Both the position numbers and the translations under genes were made by a program. From the NCBI GenBank assembly GCA_964516515.1, contig CAZEYA010000001.1, positions 1 to 64,000 of the forward strand: a stretch of 64,000 nucleotides of DNA. The letters run 5' to 3'. The notes under the pieces were generated by a model. That model was given only the letters and a program-made list of their open reading frames with translations. It was not told where the DNA came from and searched no databases. The first letter of the stretch is position 1, and the number at the start of each line of letters is the position of its first letter. The stretch is from JANNOG01 sp964516515 (GTDB taxonomy: Bacteria > Actinomycetota > Actinomycetes > Actinomycetales > JBBAYJ01). Shown here one piece after another: positions 1 through 8,375 of this stretch.

Positions 1-466
1 TCGCGCGGTTGTCCTCCCCACCCGGGTCGGTCCACGCCGAGCTGGCCAGCTCGGCCCGCAGCCGGGCGGGGTCGGCGGCTCCCGACAGCCGCGGCCAGGC
101 CGTGGCCAGGCTGCCCAGCTGGTACTCCGGCAACCCGCTGGGTCGACCGTGCAGGCTGCGGAGCAGGTCGTCCACGTTGGCGATCTCCGCCCAGCCGCTG
201 ATGACCCGAAGCACGTCGGAGCGCTCGCGCGGTAGCCAGCCCGCCAGCACGCGGACGTTCCATAGGAAGGTGGCCGCGACGGCGTGCTGGGCGCGGGCCA
301 GGTCCTGGCCCTGTCGCACCTCGCGGCCGTACGGTCCGGCTGCCAGCGCGGCCAGCGCCTCGTCCCAGCTGGTCGTGGCGGCGAGCGTGCGGACGCCGGC
401 GGAGCCGAGTCGGCGGCTCGTCGCTGCCCGGGCACGGACGGTGGCAGCCGCCCAGCCGGCGCTCAC
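1..466 (-). CDS. V-type ATPase subunit C-like protein (V0D/AC39 type), 3' end outside window
   Basis: Partial gene; the 155 codons visible are the N-terminal part and it continues past the left edge. The protein starts VSAGWAAATVRARA and is Ala/Leu/Arg-rich and mostly helical, with segments such as ARAQHAVAATFLWNVRVLAGWLP and YQLGSLATAWPRL. These resemble the AC39/C-type subunit of actinobacterial V-type ATPases, which links the central stalk to the membrane rotor. It starts at GTG, and the GTGA overlap with the upstream coiled-coil gene suggests translational coupling. The rest of an ATPase operon is expected to the left of the window. The assignment rests on recalled family resemblance, so subunit identity is likely but not certain. 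Confidence 0.7.
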   Translation of the reverse strand, partial: MSAGWAAATVRARAATSRRLGSAGVRTLAATTSWDEALAALAAGPYGREVRQGQDLARAQHAVAATFLWNVRVLAGWLPRERSDVLRVISGWAEIANVDDLLRSLHGRPSGLPEYQLGSLATAWPRLSGAADPARLRAELASSAWTDPGGEDNRA

Positions 467-954
467 CGTCCCGGTCCCGTCGCCGCGGCCGGCGTCGCGG
501 AAGGCGTTGCGTCCGGCTGCGACCCGGCCAGGCCGAGCAGCGTCTCGGCGCGGTGGAGCGCAGCCGCGACCAGTGGCGCCTCCCGGTCCGGGCTCACCGT
601 CCGGATCCGTCGGGCCTCGGACTCGGCCTGCTTCAGGTCGGCGATGGCGAGCTCGTCGCTGGTGCGGCGCTGCTGCGCGGCAGCGGCGGCCCGGGCCGCG
701 TCGGCGTCTGCGCGCGCTTGCGCGAGCGTGGCGGCAGCCGCACCGTCAGCGTCCGCCCTGAGGCGTTCGGCGGTCTGCTCGGCGTCGGTGACCGTCCGGG
801 CGCACTCCTGCTCAGTGTCGGCCAGCAGGGCCAGCACCGGCAGCAGCTCCTCGCGCAGCAGGGCGGAGCGGTCGACGGGGACACCTGCCGGTCCTGCGGC
901 CCCAGGGCTGCCTGTGGGTCGGAACCGGTCCAGCAGATCGCGTGGTGTGCGCAC
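463..954 (-). CDS. V-type ATPase peripheral-stalk-like coiled-coil protein
   Basis: A 163-residue protein starting at GTG. Residues about 30-125 form an uninterrupted Ala/Glu/Arg/Asp-rich coiled coil with repeated ADAD and AARAAAA heptads. The C-terminal 25 residues are Pro/Ala-rich and disordered. There is no signal peptide or membrane helix. Short coiled-coil proteins like this (G/H or E-stalk type) open actinobacterial V-type ATPase operons and act as stator stalks. Its stop overlaps the GTG of the next ATPase subunit (GTGA at 463-466), so it appears to be the first gene of that operon. The promoter would lie in 955-1090. A generic coiled-coil protein of other function cannot be excluded. 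Confidence 0.6.
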   Translation of the reverse strand: MRTPRDLLDRFRPTGSPGAAGPAGVPVDRSALLREELLPVLALLADTEQECARTVTDAEQTAERLRADADGAAAATLAQARADADAARAAAAAQQRRTSDELAIADLKQAESEARRIRTVSPDREAPLVAAALHRAETLLGLAGSQPDATPSATPAAATGPGR

Positions 955-1063
955 CTGTGACCCCGCCTTCGCCCGTCACCCCATCGTCGATCGGGGTGCC
1001 GGACGCCGCCAGGGACGAAGGTCACTGGGGGCGGCGCCGCTGGAACGGCGCTGCTGGTGCATT

Positions 1064-1090
1064 CATGTCCTGACACCTATTCAGGACATG
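1064..1090. promoter_or_regulatory. Perfect 10-bp inverted repeat with 7-bp spacer
   Basis: CATGTCCTGA at 1064-1073 is repeated inverted as TCAGGACATG at 1081-1090, separated by CACCTAT. All ten positions pair. It lies about 110 bp upstream of the coiled-coil/V-ATPase gene on the minus strand and covers the possible ATG of the small ORF at 1088 on the plus strand. It could be an operator for the ATPase operon, or a fossil insertion-sequence end, since transposase debris follows within 500 bp. The symmetry is seen directly; the function is inferred. Confidence 0.5.
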
Positions 1091-1342
1091 ACTCGTGCAG
1101 CCCCACCACTCCTGCCGCTGCTCCGTAGCGACTCAGCCACGGCGGACGAGGGCGATCCCGCACCATCGACGCGTGCGCCGTCGGCTGGTGCTCGGCCGCC
1201 GGAGCGCATCGCGGACATGTCGGAGGCGGAGCTGGAAGCGCTCGTAGACGAGGCCTGGCAGCAGGCCCGCGAGACCGCTCGCCGGCTGTGTGGCGGCCCG
1301 GTCGGGGACGATCCCGCCGATGCGGACGGCGGACCCGCATGA
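1088..1342 (+). CDS. Possible small hypothetical protein (84 aa)
   Basis: An open frame of 84 residues with GC-rich third positions. The first 40 residues are Pro/Ala-rich. Residues about 43-68 (MSEAELEALVDEAWQQAR...) form a plausible amphipathic helix. The ATG sits inside the right arm of the palindrome at 1064-1090 and has no convincing Shine-Dalgarno, so the internal ATG at 1216 is an alternative start. No family is recognised. It lies between a V-ATPase operon start and a decayed transposase, so it may itself be a leftover of an inserted element. Confidence 0.3.
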   Translation: MTRAAPPLLPLLRSDSATADEGDPAPSTRAPSAGARPPERIADMSEAELEALVDEAWQQARETARRLCGGPVGDDPADADGGPA

Positions 1343-1497
1343 TGTGGCGGCAGGACGACCTGCCGTTCCGTGCCGGCTGTTCCTCAGGGACCTCATCGAG
1401 ATCGGTCAGGCGCGCGGTCCGGAAGTCGTACGCCGGCTACGGCCCGGCCGCGACAACTCGCTGGCCGTCCTTTCACACCTTGCGGATCCGCGGCCTC

Positions 1498-2425
1498 GTC
1501 GACGCTTCGGTGTGTGACGCCCTGGCCCTGCTGGACGGGGTCTCGGACTTTGAGCTGGATGAGCGGGCCGCGCAGACGGTGGCGCTGCTGGCGCTGATCG
1601 CCGGTCAGGACGTCGAGCCGGTCCAGGACGGTGACGGCACGACGGGCGGTGGCGGATCGCGCGCCGTGTCGCCCCGGACCGGGTCATCAGTGTGGTGGAC
1701 CCCGAGGCCCGCCACGCCCACAAGACGGTGACGCGGCGTCAGGACGGATTCAAGGCGCACCTCGTGGTCGAGCCGGACACCGGTCTCATTACCGCCTGCG
1801 AGGTGACCAAGGCCGGGCCGGACGCGGCCGACGGCAGGGTCGGTGTCGCGCTGCTGAGCGCCGACGCCAGCATCGAATCACCCGTGGACGTCTTCGCCGA
1901 CAGCGCCTACGGCACCGGGCACGTCTTGACCGAGCTCGCCGAGACCGGTCATGCCCCGCTGGTCAAGCCCTGGCCGACGCGGCCCGTGGTCCCGGGCGGG
2001 TTCACCCTTGACGACTTCGCCGTCGATAAGACCGCACGAGCGGTGACCTGCCCGAACGGGATCACCAGGCCCATTTCCCGGACCCGGAGGGTGACGTTCG
2101 GCGCGGCGTGTCGAGGCTGCCCGTTCCTTGCCCGGTGCACCACCAGCGCCCGCGGGCGGAAACTGACCCTGCACGAGCACGACGCCCTGCAGCGGGCTCG
2201 TGGCCAACGCGCGAAGGACCCCGACTGGCAGGCCCCCTACCGCCGGCACCGGCCCATGGTCCAACGTTCTCGCCTGGCTCGTCGCCGTCGGCAACCGTAA
2301 GGCCCGCTACCGCGGCGTCGTGAAGAACAACGCCTGGCTGCAGACCCGGACCGCGGCGCTCAACCTGCGCCGCCTGCTCATCCTCGGCCTCACCCGCCAC
2401 GACGGGGCTGGGCACTGGCCTGACA
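1498..2425 (+). pseudogene. IS1182-family transposase, frameshifted remnant
   Basis: The remnant matches the middle and C-terminal parts of IS1182-type DDE transposases. Frame 1 carries TVALLALIAGQDVEP near 1580-1620. About 1636-1640 the reading moves to another frame, giving RWRIARRVAPDRVISVVDPEARH, then DGFKAHLVVEPDTG, DVFADSAYGTG, KPWPTRP and CRGCPFLARCTT. A second shift near 2263-2270 returns it to the first frame with LAWLVAVGNRKARYRGV and ALNLRRLLILGL. The N-terminal third is missing or unrecognisable and no intact terminal inverted repeat pair was found. Two independent frameshifts make an active transposase very unlikely. The stretch 1343-1497 upstream has short coding-looking pieces in two frames that may be more of the same element. 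Confidence 0.85.
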
Positions 2426-2768
2426 GTCCGGCCAGGCCACAAACAGCCCCCACCAGCCCCCCGAGACCCTCCGCAGAGGACCAGGACGAACCAGCACCGG
2501 CACCAGCAGCCTCAACAACGGCGGCGCGACCCATGTCGACCTCACAGATCTGACTCTCCCCAAACCGACTGCCCCGAAGCACCCCGCCAACCACACACGC
2601 CCAATTCAGCAGTCTCCTAGCCAGCAGCGCCTGCAGCGGCGGGGTCGACCGCGTCACTGCGACACATACAGCTGACGGGGGTTCTACCTACGGGACTGAT
2701 GCACGAACTGGTGACACCTGGCCGGTCACGACCACGGCGTGCCAGGTGGTGACGTCGCACTGCTGACG
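2426..2768. other. Intergenic stretch between IS remnant and broken DUF3052 gene
   Basis: About 340 bp with no supported gene on either strand. It holds the right flank of the transposase remnant; a possible IS right end near 2603-2622 (TTCAGCAGTCTCC) could not be paired with a left end. One hairpin at 2715-2748 is listed separately. Otherwise nothing recognisable is seen. Confidence 0.5.
2715..2748 (-). terminator. Hairpin downstream of the DUF3052 pseudogene
   Basis: CACCTGGC at 2715-2722 pairs with GCCAGGTG at 2741-2748 across an 18-nt loop, about 21 nt past the former stop of the minus-strand DUF3052 gene. There is no U-tract, which is common for actinobacterial hairpin terminators. Weak evidence. 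Confidence 0.3.
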
Positions 2769-3171
2769 TCAGAGTGCGCGGAGTTCCTTCCGGAGCACGA
2801 ACTTCAGCCCTGACCAGACCTCGTCGATGGCGCAGACCTTGACGTCGACCATCCCGGTCGGCAAGAACATCTCACGCAGCCTGTCCTCGGTGATGTCGGT
2901 CGGCACCTTCGACGCACGCCTTCGGCCAGGCGGTCCACACGGCCGCGTTGTCCGGTACCCGCGCTATCGCGGCACGGAAGAAGACATTCATGGCGGCCGC
3001 TTCGGTGGCAAAGCACAGAACAACGTCGGCGGGCTCTTCCTCGGCGACCAGGCGCACACCAGGCGGAAGGTCCGGTACGGCGAAACCAGGCGGGGCACCC
3101 ACCACCGACACGGCCATTCCTTCGCCGATGCCCAGCTTCTTGGCCAGCGGTGTGCCCGAGTACTCGGCCAT
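2769..3171 (-). pseudogene. DUF3052-family protein, broken by a 4-bp duplication
   Basis: The first part (MAEYSGTPLAKKLGIGEG..., through PADVVLCFATE and AVWTAWPK) matches the DUF3052 family of about 130-residue actinobacterial proteins of unknown function. After WPKA the frame breaks. The rest of the family sequence continues in another frame as SKVPTDITEDRLREMF, DVKVCAIDEVWSGLKFV and RKELRAL, with a stop at 2769-2771. At the break, near 2911-2919, the minus strand reads GCGTGCGTCG where GCGTCG would keep the frame, i.e. a tandem GCGT duplication. Removing 4 bp restores about 132 codons, the usual family length. All of the protein is present, so the inactivation looks recent, or it is a sequencing error. 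Confidence 0.8.
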
Positions 3172-3298
3172 CAGTGCCCGGCCGCCGAGCCCGCAAGCCC
3201 GACTCCGAGCATCAGCGCGTTCACGCGACCTCCCGACCGTGCAACGTCGATCGCACCGTACTCGCGAGGTCCCGGCGCGATCCAACGGTCTGAAAGAC

Positions 3299-3311
3299 CT
3301 GGTCGAACCAG
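3299..3311. promoter_or_regulatory. Short palindrome upstream of the toxin-antitoxin pair
   Basis: CTGGT-CGA-ACCAG is a 5+5 inverted repeat 36 bp before the antitoxin GTG. Phd/YefM antitoxins commonly repress their own operon by binding such short palindromes, so this is a candidate operator. The repeat is short and could be chance. Confidence 0.3.
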
Positions 3312-3347
3312 ACCTGGGTTGATACCCTGGCCGAGGAGGTGGTCAAG

Positions 3348-3605
3348 GTGTCACGTATGGTCCCCGTGACCGAGGCGAAGGCTCAGTTGTCACGCCTGCT
3401 TGAACGGGTCAAGAACGGCGAACGCGTGGTCATCAGCAACGCCGGCAAGCCCGTCGCCGTGCTTTCGGCCTATGACCCCGACCCTCAACCGCGGCAGTTC
3501 GGCGGGTGGGCAGGCAAGGTGTGGATCAGTGATGATTTCGATGCCCCGCTGGAGCCGAACCTCCAGCAGTACTTCGAGGCAGACAACGAAGCTGACTTGT
3601 TGTGA
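3348..3605 (+). CDS. Type II antitoxin, Phd/YefM family
   Basis: About 85 residues. The N-terminal VPVTEAKAQLSRLLERVKNGERVVISNAGKPVAVL is the classic Phd/YefM fold that binds operator DNA. The C-terminal tail, rich in Asp/Glu, would wrap and neutralise the toxin. Start choice: GTG at 3348 lies 6-7 nt after GAGGAGG (3334-3340); ATG 3357 and GTG 3339 are alternatives, the latter inside the ribosome-binding site. Its stop overlaps the toxin start (GTGA at 3602-3605), so the two are coupled, with the antitoxin translated first. Expected role: neutralise the PIN RNase and autorepress the operon. Confidence 0.88.
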   Translation: MSRMVPVTEAKAQLSRLLERVKNGERVVISNAGKPVAVLSAYDPDPQPRQFGGWAGKVWISDDFDAPLEPNLQQYFEADNEADLL

Positions 3606-3979
3606 ACTTGCTGCTCGACACGCACGTGCTGCTGTGGTCCATCGCCGACGACCCGCGCCTGTCAGCGGACACGCTGCGGGAGATGGCCGATAAGCGCAAC
3701 CGGCTCGTGGTCAGTGTGATCAGCTCGTGGGAGATCACGATCAAGGCTCAGAAGGGTCGGCTACGGATACCTGACGACCTGCGAGCGCAGATACGGGCCA
3801 CCAAGGCGGAGATCCTTCCAGTCACGCTCGACCACACGCTGGCTGTCGGCGATCTGCCCGCCCTTCACGGCGACCCCTTCGACCGGCTGCTCATCGCGCA
3901 AGCCAGAACGGAGGGGTTGACCCTCGTGACAAGTGACACGCAGATCTCCCGCTACGACGTGGCGGTGCTGCCCGCCTGA
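3602..3979 (+). CDS. vapC: VapC-type PIN-domain toxin
   Basis: 125 residues. It opens with LLLDTHVLLW (first PIN acidic residue, Asp6), followed by SVISSWEITIK (conserved Glu), HGDPFDRLLIAQA (conserved Asp) and LVTSDTQISRY (last acidic residue). This is the full set expected of a Mg-dependent PIN endoribonuclease, in the subgroup usually paired with Phd-type antitoxins. VapC toxins cleave tRNA or rRNA when the antitoxin is degraded; the RNA target here cannot be told. It overlaps the antitoxin by 4 bp. The pair sits between a broken gene and parC, consistent with a mobile or accessory insertion. No inactivating change is seen. Confidence 0.88.
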   Translation: MNLLLDTHVLLWSIADDPRLSADTLREMADKRNRLVVSVISSWEITIKAQKGRLRIPDDLRAQIRATKAEILPVTLDHTLAVGDLPALHGDPFDRLLIAQARTEGLTLVTSDTQISRYDVAVLPA

Positions 3980-4003
3980 GCCGCGGAAGGTGACAATCAC
4001 CGC

Positions 4004-6493
4004 ATGGCACGGCGCAGCGGCACCCCTCCCCCGACGGGCACGTCCGACGGCAGCGACCCCGGCACGGTCGTCGACATCGAGGTCGAACAGGAGATGGAGC
4101 AGGCGTTCCTGGAGTACGCCTACTCGGTCATCTACTCCCGCGCCCTGCCCGACGCACGTGACGGGCTGAAGCCGGTGCAACGGCGGATCGTGTACCAGAT
4201 GGCCGACATGGGCCTGCGACCCGACCGGGGACACGTCAAGAGCGCCCGGGTGGTCGGTGACGTGATGGGCAAGCTGCACCCGCATGGCGACACCGCCATC
4301 TACGACGCCCTGGTCCGCCTCGCCCAGCCGTTCACGATGCGGTTGCCGCTGGTCGACGGCCACGGCAACTTCGGCTCGCTGGACGCCGGCCCCGCGGCCG
4401 CTCGCTATACCGAGGCACGCCCGGCCGCCGCCGCGCTGCTGATGACCGATGGCCTCGACGAGGACGTCGTCGCGGTTCGCGGAAACTACGACGACTCCCT
4501 GAAGGAGCCGGTCGTCCTGCCCGCCGCCTATCCCAACCTGCTGGTCAACGGCGCATCGGGGATCGCCGTGGGGATGGCGACGAATATGGCCCCGCACAAC
4601 CTCGTCGAGGTGATCGCCGCGGCCCGGCACCTGCTCGACCGTCCGGGCGCGAGCACCGAGGACCTGATCCGCTTCGTGCCCGGCCCGGACTTCCCGACGG
4701 GCGGGGTCGTGGTCGGCCTGGAGGGGGTCCGCGAGGCCTACATCAGCGGTCGTGGCACCTTCCGGATCCGGGGCCGGTGCGAGGTGGAGGCGATCACCGC
4801 CCGTCGGCAGGGCATCGTCGTCACCGAGCTGCCGTACGGCGTCGGCCCGGAACGGTTCATGGAGAAGGTCAAGGAGGCGGTCGACGCCAAGCGGCTCGAT
4901 GGCATCTCGGGCCTGGTCGACCTGTCCGACCGCCGCCAGGGGATGCGGGTGGTGGTCGAGCTCAAGTCCGGGTTCCGGCCCGAGGCGGTGCTGGAGCAGC
5001 TGTACCGCTTGACCCCGCTGGAGGAGTCCTTCGGCGTCAACAACGTGGCCCTGGTCGACGGCCAGCCCCGCACCTTGGGCCTGCGCGAGCTGCTGTCGGT
5101 CTACCTCGAGTTCCGCATCGACGTCATCCGCCGCCGCACCGCGCACCGGCTGGCCGTCGCCGAACGCGACCTACATCTGGTCTCGGGCCTGCTGGTCGCC
5201 GTCCTCGACATCGACGAGGTGATCGCGCTCATCCGTTCCAGCGACGACGCGGCCGCCGCCCGCGAGCGGTTGCAGCAGGTCTTCGACCTGTCTCCCGAGC
5301 AGGCCGAGCACATCCTGGAGATGCGGCTGCGGCGCCTGACCCGGCTGTCACGGCTGGAGCTGGAGGCGAGGCGGGACGAGCTGACCGCCGCGATCACCGC
5401 GCTGCGGGCCATCCTCGGCGACGAGACCGAGCTGCGCCGGGTCGTCGCGGTCGAGCTCCAAGCCGTGGCCGACACTCACGGCACCCCGCGCCGCACAGTG
5501 CTGCTGGAGGCTCCCGCCGGCGAGCCGGTCCGGTCCGCGGGTCGCGCTGTTGCCACCGCCGACTTGCAGGTCGCCGACGAGCCATGTGTGGTGCTGCTGT
5601 CGACGTCCGGCCTGCTGGCGCGGACGGCGGGTCCCGGGCCACTGCCCCGGCCCGAGGCAGACGCGAGGCGCGCCCGCCACGACGTGCTGGCCGCGACCGT
5701 CGCCACCACCGCTCGCGCCGAGATCGGTGCGGTCACCTCCTCCGGCCGCCTCGTCAAGCTGCCCGTCGTCGACCTGCCGACGCTGCCCGGCACCGCCGCC
5801 ATGCCCAACCTGGCCGGGGGTGTCGCCGCCACGGAGGCGATCGAGCTCGCCAAGGGCGAGGTCGTTGTCGGCCTGGTGCCGCTGGTCGCCGACGGTCCAG
5901 GTCTGGCGCTGGGGACACGCGACGGCGTTGTCAAGCGAGTGACTCCGGATGTACCGGCCGGACGCGAGGAGTGGGAACTGGTCCGCCTTGCCGACGGCGA
6001 CGCCGTCGTCTCGGTCCTCGCGCTGAGCACTGGCGAGGAGGAGCTGGTGTTCGTCACCAGCGATGCTCAGCTGCTGCACTTCTCCGCCGCCCGGGTCCGG
6101 CCGCAGGGCCGGCCCGCGGGCGGGATGGCGGGGATCTCGCTGTCCACCGGGGCCCACGTCGTGTGGTTCGGTGGCGTGGGCCCCGCCACCCCCGGTCTCG
6201 TCGTGGCGACCGCCGCGGGCGCCAGCGGCACCCTGGCCGGAACGGGCGCCCGCAGTGTCAAGGTGAGCCCGTTCGACGTCTTCCCGGGCAAGAGCCGCGC
6301 GACCGGCGGGGTGCGGTGCCAACGTTTCGTCAAGGGCGAGGACATCCTGGTGGCGGCGTGGGTGGGACCCGGCCCGGCGCTCGGCGCCGACCCGACCGGG
6401 GCGCCCGTCGACCTACCGCCCCTCGACCCCCGCCGCGACGGTTCCGGCACCCCTGTCCGCGGCGCCGTCACCGCCCTCGGCGGCATCCCCTGA
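4004..6493 (+). CDS. parC: DNA topoisomerase IV / gyrase-like subunit A
   Basis: 829-residue type IIA topoisomerase A subunit. The breakage-reunion domain is complete: SRALPDARDGLKPVQRR (residues 45-61), HPHGDTAIYD (92-101, the quinolone-determining loop, with Thr at the position equivalent to GyrA Ser83) and AARYTEARP with the DNA-linking Tyr135. A coiled-coil tower follows, then a C-terminal beta-pinwheel (roughly 510-829). It would pair with the GyrB-like protein at 8376-10526 to decatenate chromosomes. Actinobacteria usually keep gyrAB beside dnaA, so this second pair is called parC/parE, but it could have gyrase activity. GGAAGGTGAC lies about 10 nt before the ATG. Confidence 0.88.
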   Translation: MARRSGTPPPTGTSDGSDPGTVVDIEVEQEMEQAFLEYAYSVIYSRALPDARDGLKPVQRRIVYQMADMGLRPDRGHVKSARVVGDVMGKLHPHGDTAIYDALVRLAQPFTMRLPLVDGHGNFGSLDAGPAAARYTEARPAAAALLMTDGLDEDVVAVRGNYDDSLKEPVVLPAAYPNLLVNGASGIAVGMATNMAPHNLVEVIAAARHLLDRPGASTEDLIRFVPGPDFPTGGVVVGLEGVREAYISGRGTFRIRGRCEVEAITARRQGIVVTELPYGVGPERFMEKVKEAVDAKRLDGISGLVDLSDRRQGMRVVVELKSGFRPEAVLEQLYRLTPLEESFGVNNVALVDGQPRTLGLRELLSVYLEFRIDVIRRRTAHRLAVAERDLHLVSGLLVAVLDIDEVIALIRSSDDAAAARERLQQVFDLSPEQAEHILEMRLRRLTRLSRLELEARRDELTAAITALRAILGDETELRRVVAVELQAVADTHGTPRRTVLLEAPAGEPVRSAGRAVATADLQVADEPCVVLLSTSGLLARTAGPGPLPRPEADARRARHDVLAATVATTARAEIGAVTSSGRLVKLPVVDLPTLPGTAAMPNLAGGVAATEAIELAKGEVVVGLVPLVADGPGLALGTRDGVVKRVTPDVPAGREEWELVRLADGDAVVSVLALSTGEEELVFVTSDAQLLHFSAARVRPQGRPAGGMAGISLSTGAHVVWFGGVGPATPGLVVATAAGASGTLAGTGARSVKVSPFDVFPGKSRATGGVRCQRFVKGEDILVAAWVGPGPALGADPTGAPVDLPPLDPRRDGSGTPVRGAVTALGGIP

Positions 6494-6609
6494 CTCCGGA
6501 GCCCCCGGGAATTGCGCCTACGATCCTCTCGCCACGACGGCATCCGACGAGGATCTCGCCCCCGTTGACCTGGACGAGCTGTAGGAGACAGCGCCGGCCT
6601 CGGAATGGG

Positions 6610-7329
6610 TCACGTGTCGGCGCGGTCCTCGATCTCCCAGGCGTGGTCCAGGACGTGCCACACCATGCGCCGCACCTCGTAGCGCGCCGCCCAGCCGCTG
6701 CTTGGCGTCGGCTCGACCAGGGTGGGCCGCAACGCCTCGGCGACGCGGTCACGGTCGGTGTGGCGAGCGGGAGCTGCCGGATCCGCCGTGTCGGCGGGCT
6801 TTCCAGCCGCCCACGGCTGCAGGCCCTTCAGGCCCAACGCCCTGGCGTAGGAGGCCTCTGCCGCGGCGACGTGCCGGACGATGTCCGCCGTGTCACGACC
6901 ACCGCCTCGTGGTCCCTTGCGTAGCTGCGCCGGCGCGTTCTCGGCCACCTCCCCCAGCAGCCGCCACGACTCCTGGAACAACCGAGTGAAGACCTCGGCC
7001 CGATCAGCATCCAGCGGGTCCGCCTCCTCGGTGGCCTTCGCATCCGGTGCTCCGAAGTCAGTCGTCGCCGTCCCCGGCAGAGTCTCGATCACGGTGAGGG
7101 CACGTCCTGGAACCCAGATCTCCGGCGCTGCCCGCCGTGCGACCTCGGCATAGCGCTGCTCGTATCGGGTAAGCGCCCCCAGGGCGCCCTCGACGCCGTC
7201 GTCGACACGCGTGGTGGTGCCACCCTTGGCGCTGCGGCACCAGCCGGGCCAAGCCAGCACGCTGGCGAAGGTGCGCTTGGCGCCGCGTTCGATGAGCACA
7301 TCCATCGCGGGGCCGGCCGGCTCAGACAT
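6610..7329 (-). CDS. DinB/maleylpyruvate-isomerase-like hypothetical protein
   Basis: 239 residues, soluble. The C-terminal half has DinB/YfiT four-helix-bundle features: DTADIVRHVAAAEASYARALG and VRRMVWHVLDHAWEIEDRA, where the spaced His residues are the usual metal ligands. The N-terminal 90 residues (AKRTFASVLAWPGWCRSAKG) match a family seen in many actinobacteria whose members have no known reaction. The ATG overlaps the end of the GNAT gene by 8 bp, so the two are cotranscribed. The substrate is unknown; DinB-like enzymes often act with mycothiol, but nothing here shows that. Confidence 0.65.
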   Translation of the reverse strand: MSEPAGPAMDVLIERGAKRTFASVLAWPGWCRSAKGGTTTRVDDGVEGALGALTRYEQRYAEVARRAAPEIWVPGRALTVIETLPGTATTDFGAPDAKATEEADPLDADRAEVFTRLFQESWRLLGEVAENAPAQLRKGPRGGGRDTADIVRHVAAAEASYARALGLKGLQPWAAGKPADTADPAAPARHTDRDRVAEALRPTLVEPTPSSGWAARYEVRRMVWHVLDHAWEIEDRADT

Positions 7330-8365
7330 GGATCTCGTAAGCGATCTCCATGCGGCGTGAGGCGAAGCCCAGCGACTCGTACAGCCGCAGCGCGCCGGTG
7401 ACGTTCTCGGCATCGACGCCCAACCCGGCAGTGGCCATACCCTCGTCGCGGTATCGCCGCATCGCGTCGAGCAGGAGGGCCGAGGCGATCCCCCGGCCAC
7501 GGTGGGTGGGCAGCACACCGAGCAGGTCGACCCATCCCTCCGGCCGTTCGGGGTCCGGCCAATCCTGCGGGTAGACCCCCGTGGTCAGCAGTCCGACCAC
7601 CCGTCCGGTGTCGTCGAGCGCCAGCAGAGACAGGTCCATCCGCCCCAAGGGATGCTCGATGACGCGACGGCGCCAGGTGTCCGCGTCGATCGGTTCGGAC
7701 CCGAAGTGCTCGGCGAAAGCGGCCGTGCGGACCACTCGGGCCTCGTCGGCGAGGTCTACATGCTCGGCCAGCACAACCAGGTCGACCCGATCGAGTGCCG
7801 GCGGGGCGGGGAGGTCCGCCGACAGATCACGCACCATGTCGTAGTACCGGCGGGTGGCGGCGAACCCGTGCCTCTCGGCGAACTCAGCCAGGCCATGCTG
7901 CCGATCGCCGACGAGGATCTGCAGCACACCGGGCAGGTGCTGCTCCGGTGCATTCGCCATCACCTGGCGACCACGGTTGCGCTGCCAGGCGAGCAGCGCC
8001 GAGCCGACGCCTCGACCGCGGTGCTCCGGATGCACGCCACCGACCAGCTCGATCGTGACCCGCCGCGTTGCCCCGGGCCGCCAGATGACCAGTACCCGGC
8101 CGGCCACCGCACCGCTCTCGCGGTCCATGGCGAGCAGGCTGTCGGTCGCCGGGTCCCACCACGGATCGTCGAACGGCTCGCTGATCTCCTCCAACGAGCT
8201 CCGCGCCGCCACGTCGTCGGCGACCTCATACGCGCTCACGGCGGCGTGAACGGCCTCGGCGTCCTGCCGCGTCATGGCCCGGAATTCGTACCCGGCCAGC
8301 GTTGGCCACGCCATCGTGACCGGTGCGGCTGCGCGGCGCGCCAAGGGTGCCGAGGTGGTCGTCAC
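7322..8365 (-). CDS. Tandem GNAT-fold acetyltransferase
   Basis: 347 residues with two GNAT modules, resembling MshD- or Eis-like tandem acetyltransferases. The first has VHPEHRGRGVGSALLAWQ (acetyl-CoA pyrophosphate loop, about residues 111-128). The second has VLPTHRGRGIASALLLDAM and NVTGALRLYESLGF near the C-terminus. Both loops keep the R/Q-x-x-G-x-G/A pattern, so both could bind acetyl-CoA. The substrate is unknown. It lies 10 bp downstream of parE and overlaps the DinB-like gene, forming a small minus-strand operon. It is not mshD by position, and sequence alone cannot settle that. Confidence 0.75.
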   Translation of the reverse strand: MTTTSAPLARRAAAPVTMAWPTLAGYEFRAMTRQDAEAVHAAVSAYEVADDVAARSSLEEISEPFDDPWWDPATDSLLAMDRESGAVAGRVLVIWRPGATRRVTIELVGGVHPEHRGRGVGSALLAWQRNRGRQVMANAPEQHLPGVLQILVGDRQHGLAEFAERHGFAATRRYYDMVRDLSADLPAPPALDRVDLVVLAEHVDLADEARVVRTAAFAEHFGSEPIDADTWRRRVIEHPLGRMDLSLLALDDTGRVVGLLTTGVYPQDWPDPERPEGWVDLLGVLPTHRGRGIASALLLDAMRRYRDEGMATAGLGVDAENVTGALRLYESLGFASRRMEIAYEIHV

Positions 8366-8375
8366 ACCGGAACCA

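Noticed and set aside
9..761. A 250-codon plus-strand frame at the left edge
   Set aside because: Shadow of the two V-ATPase subunit genes on the opposite strand.
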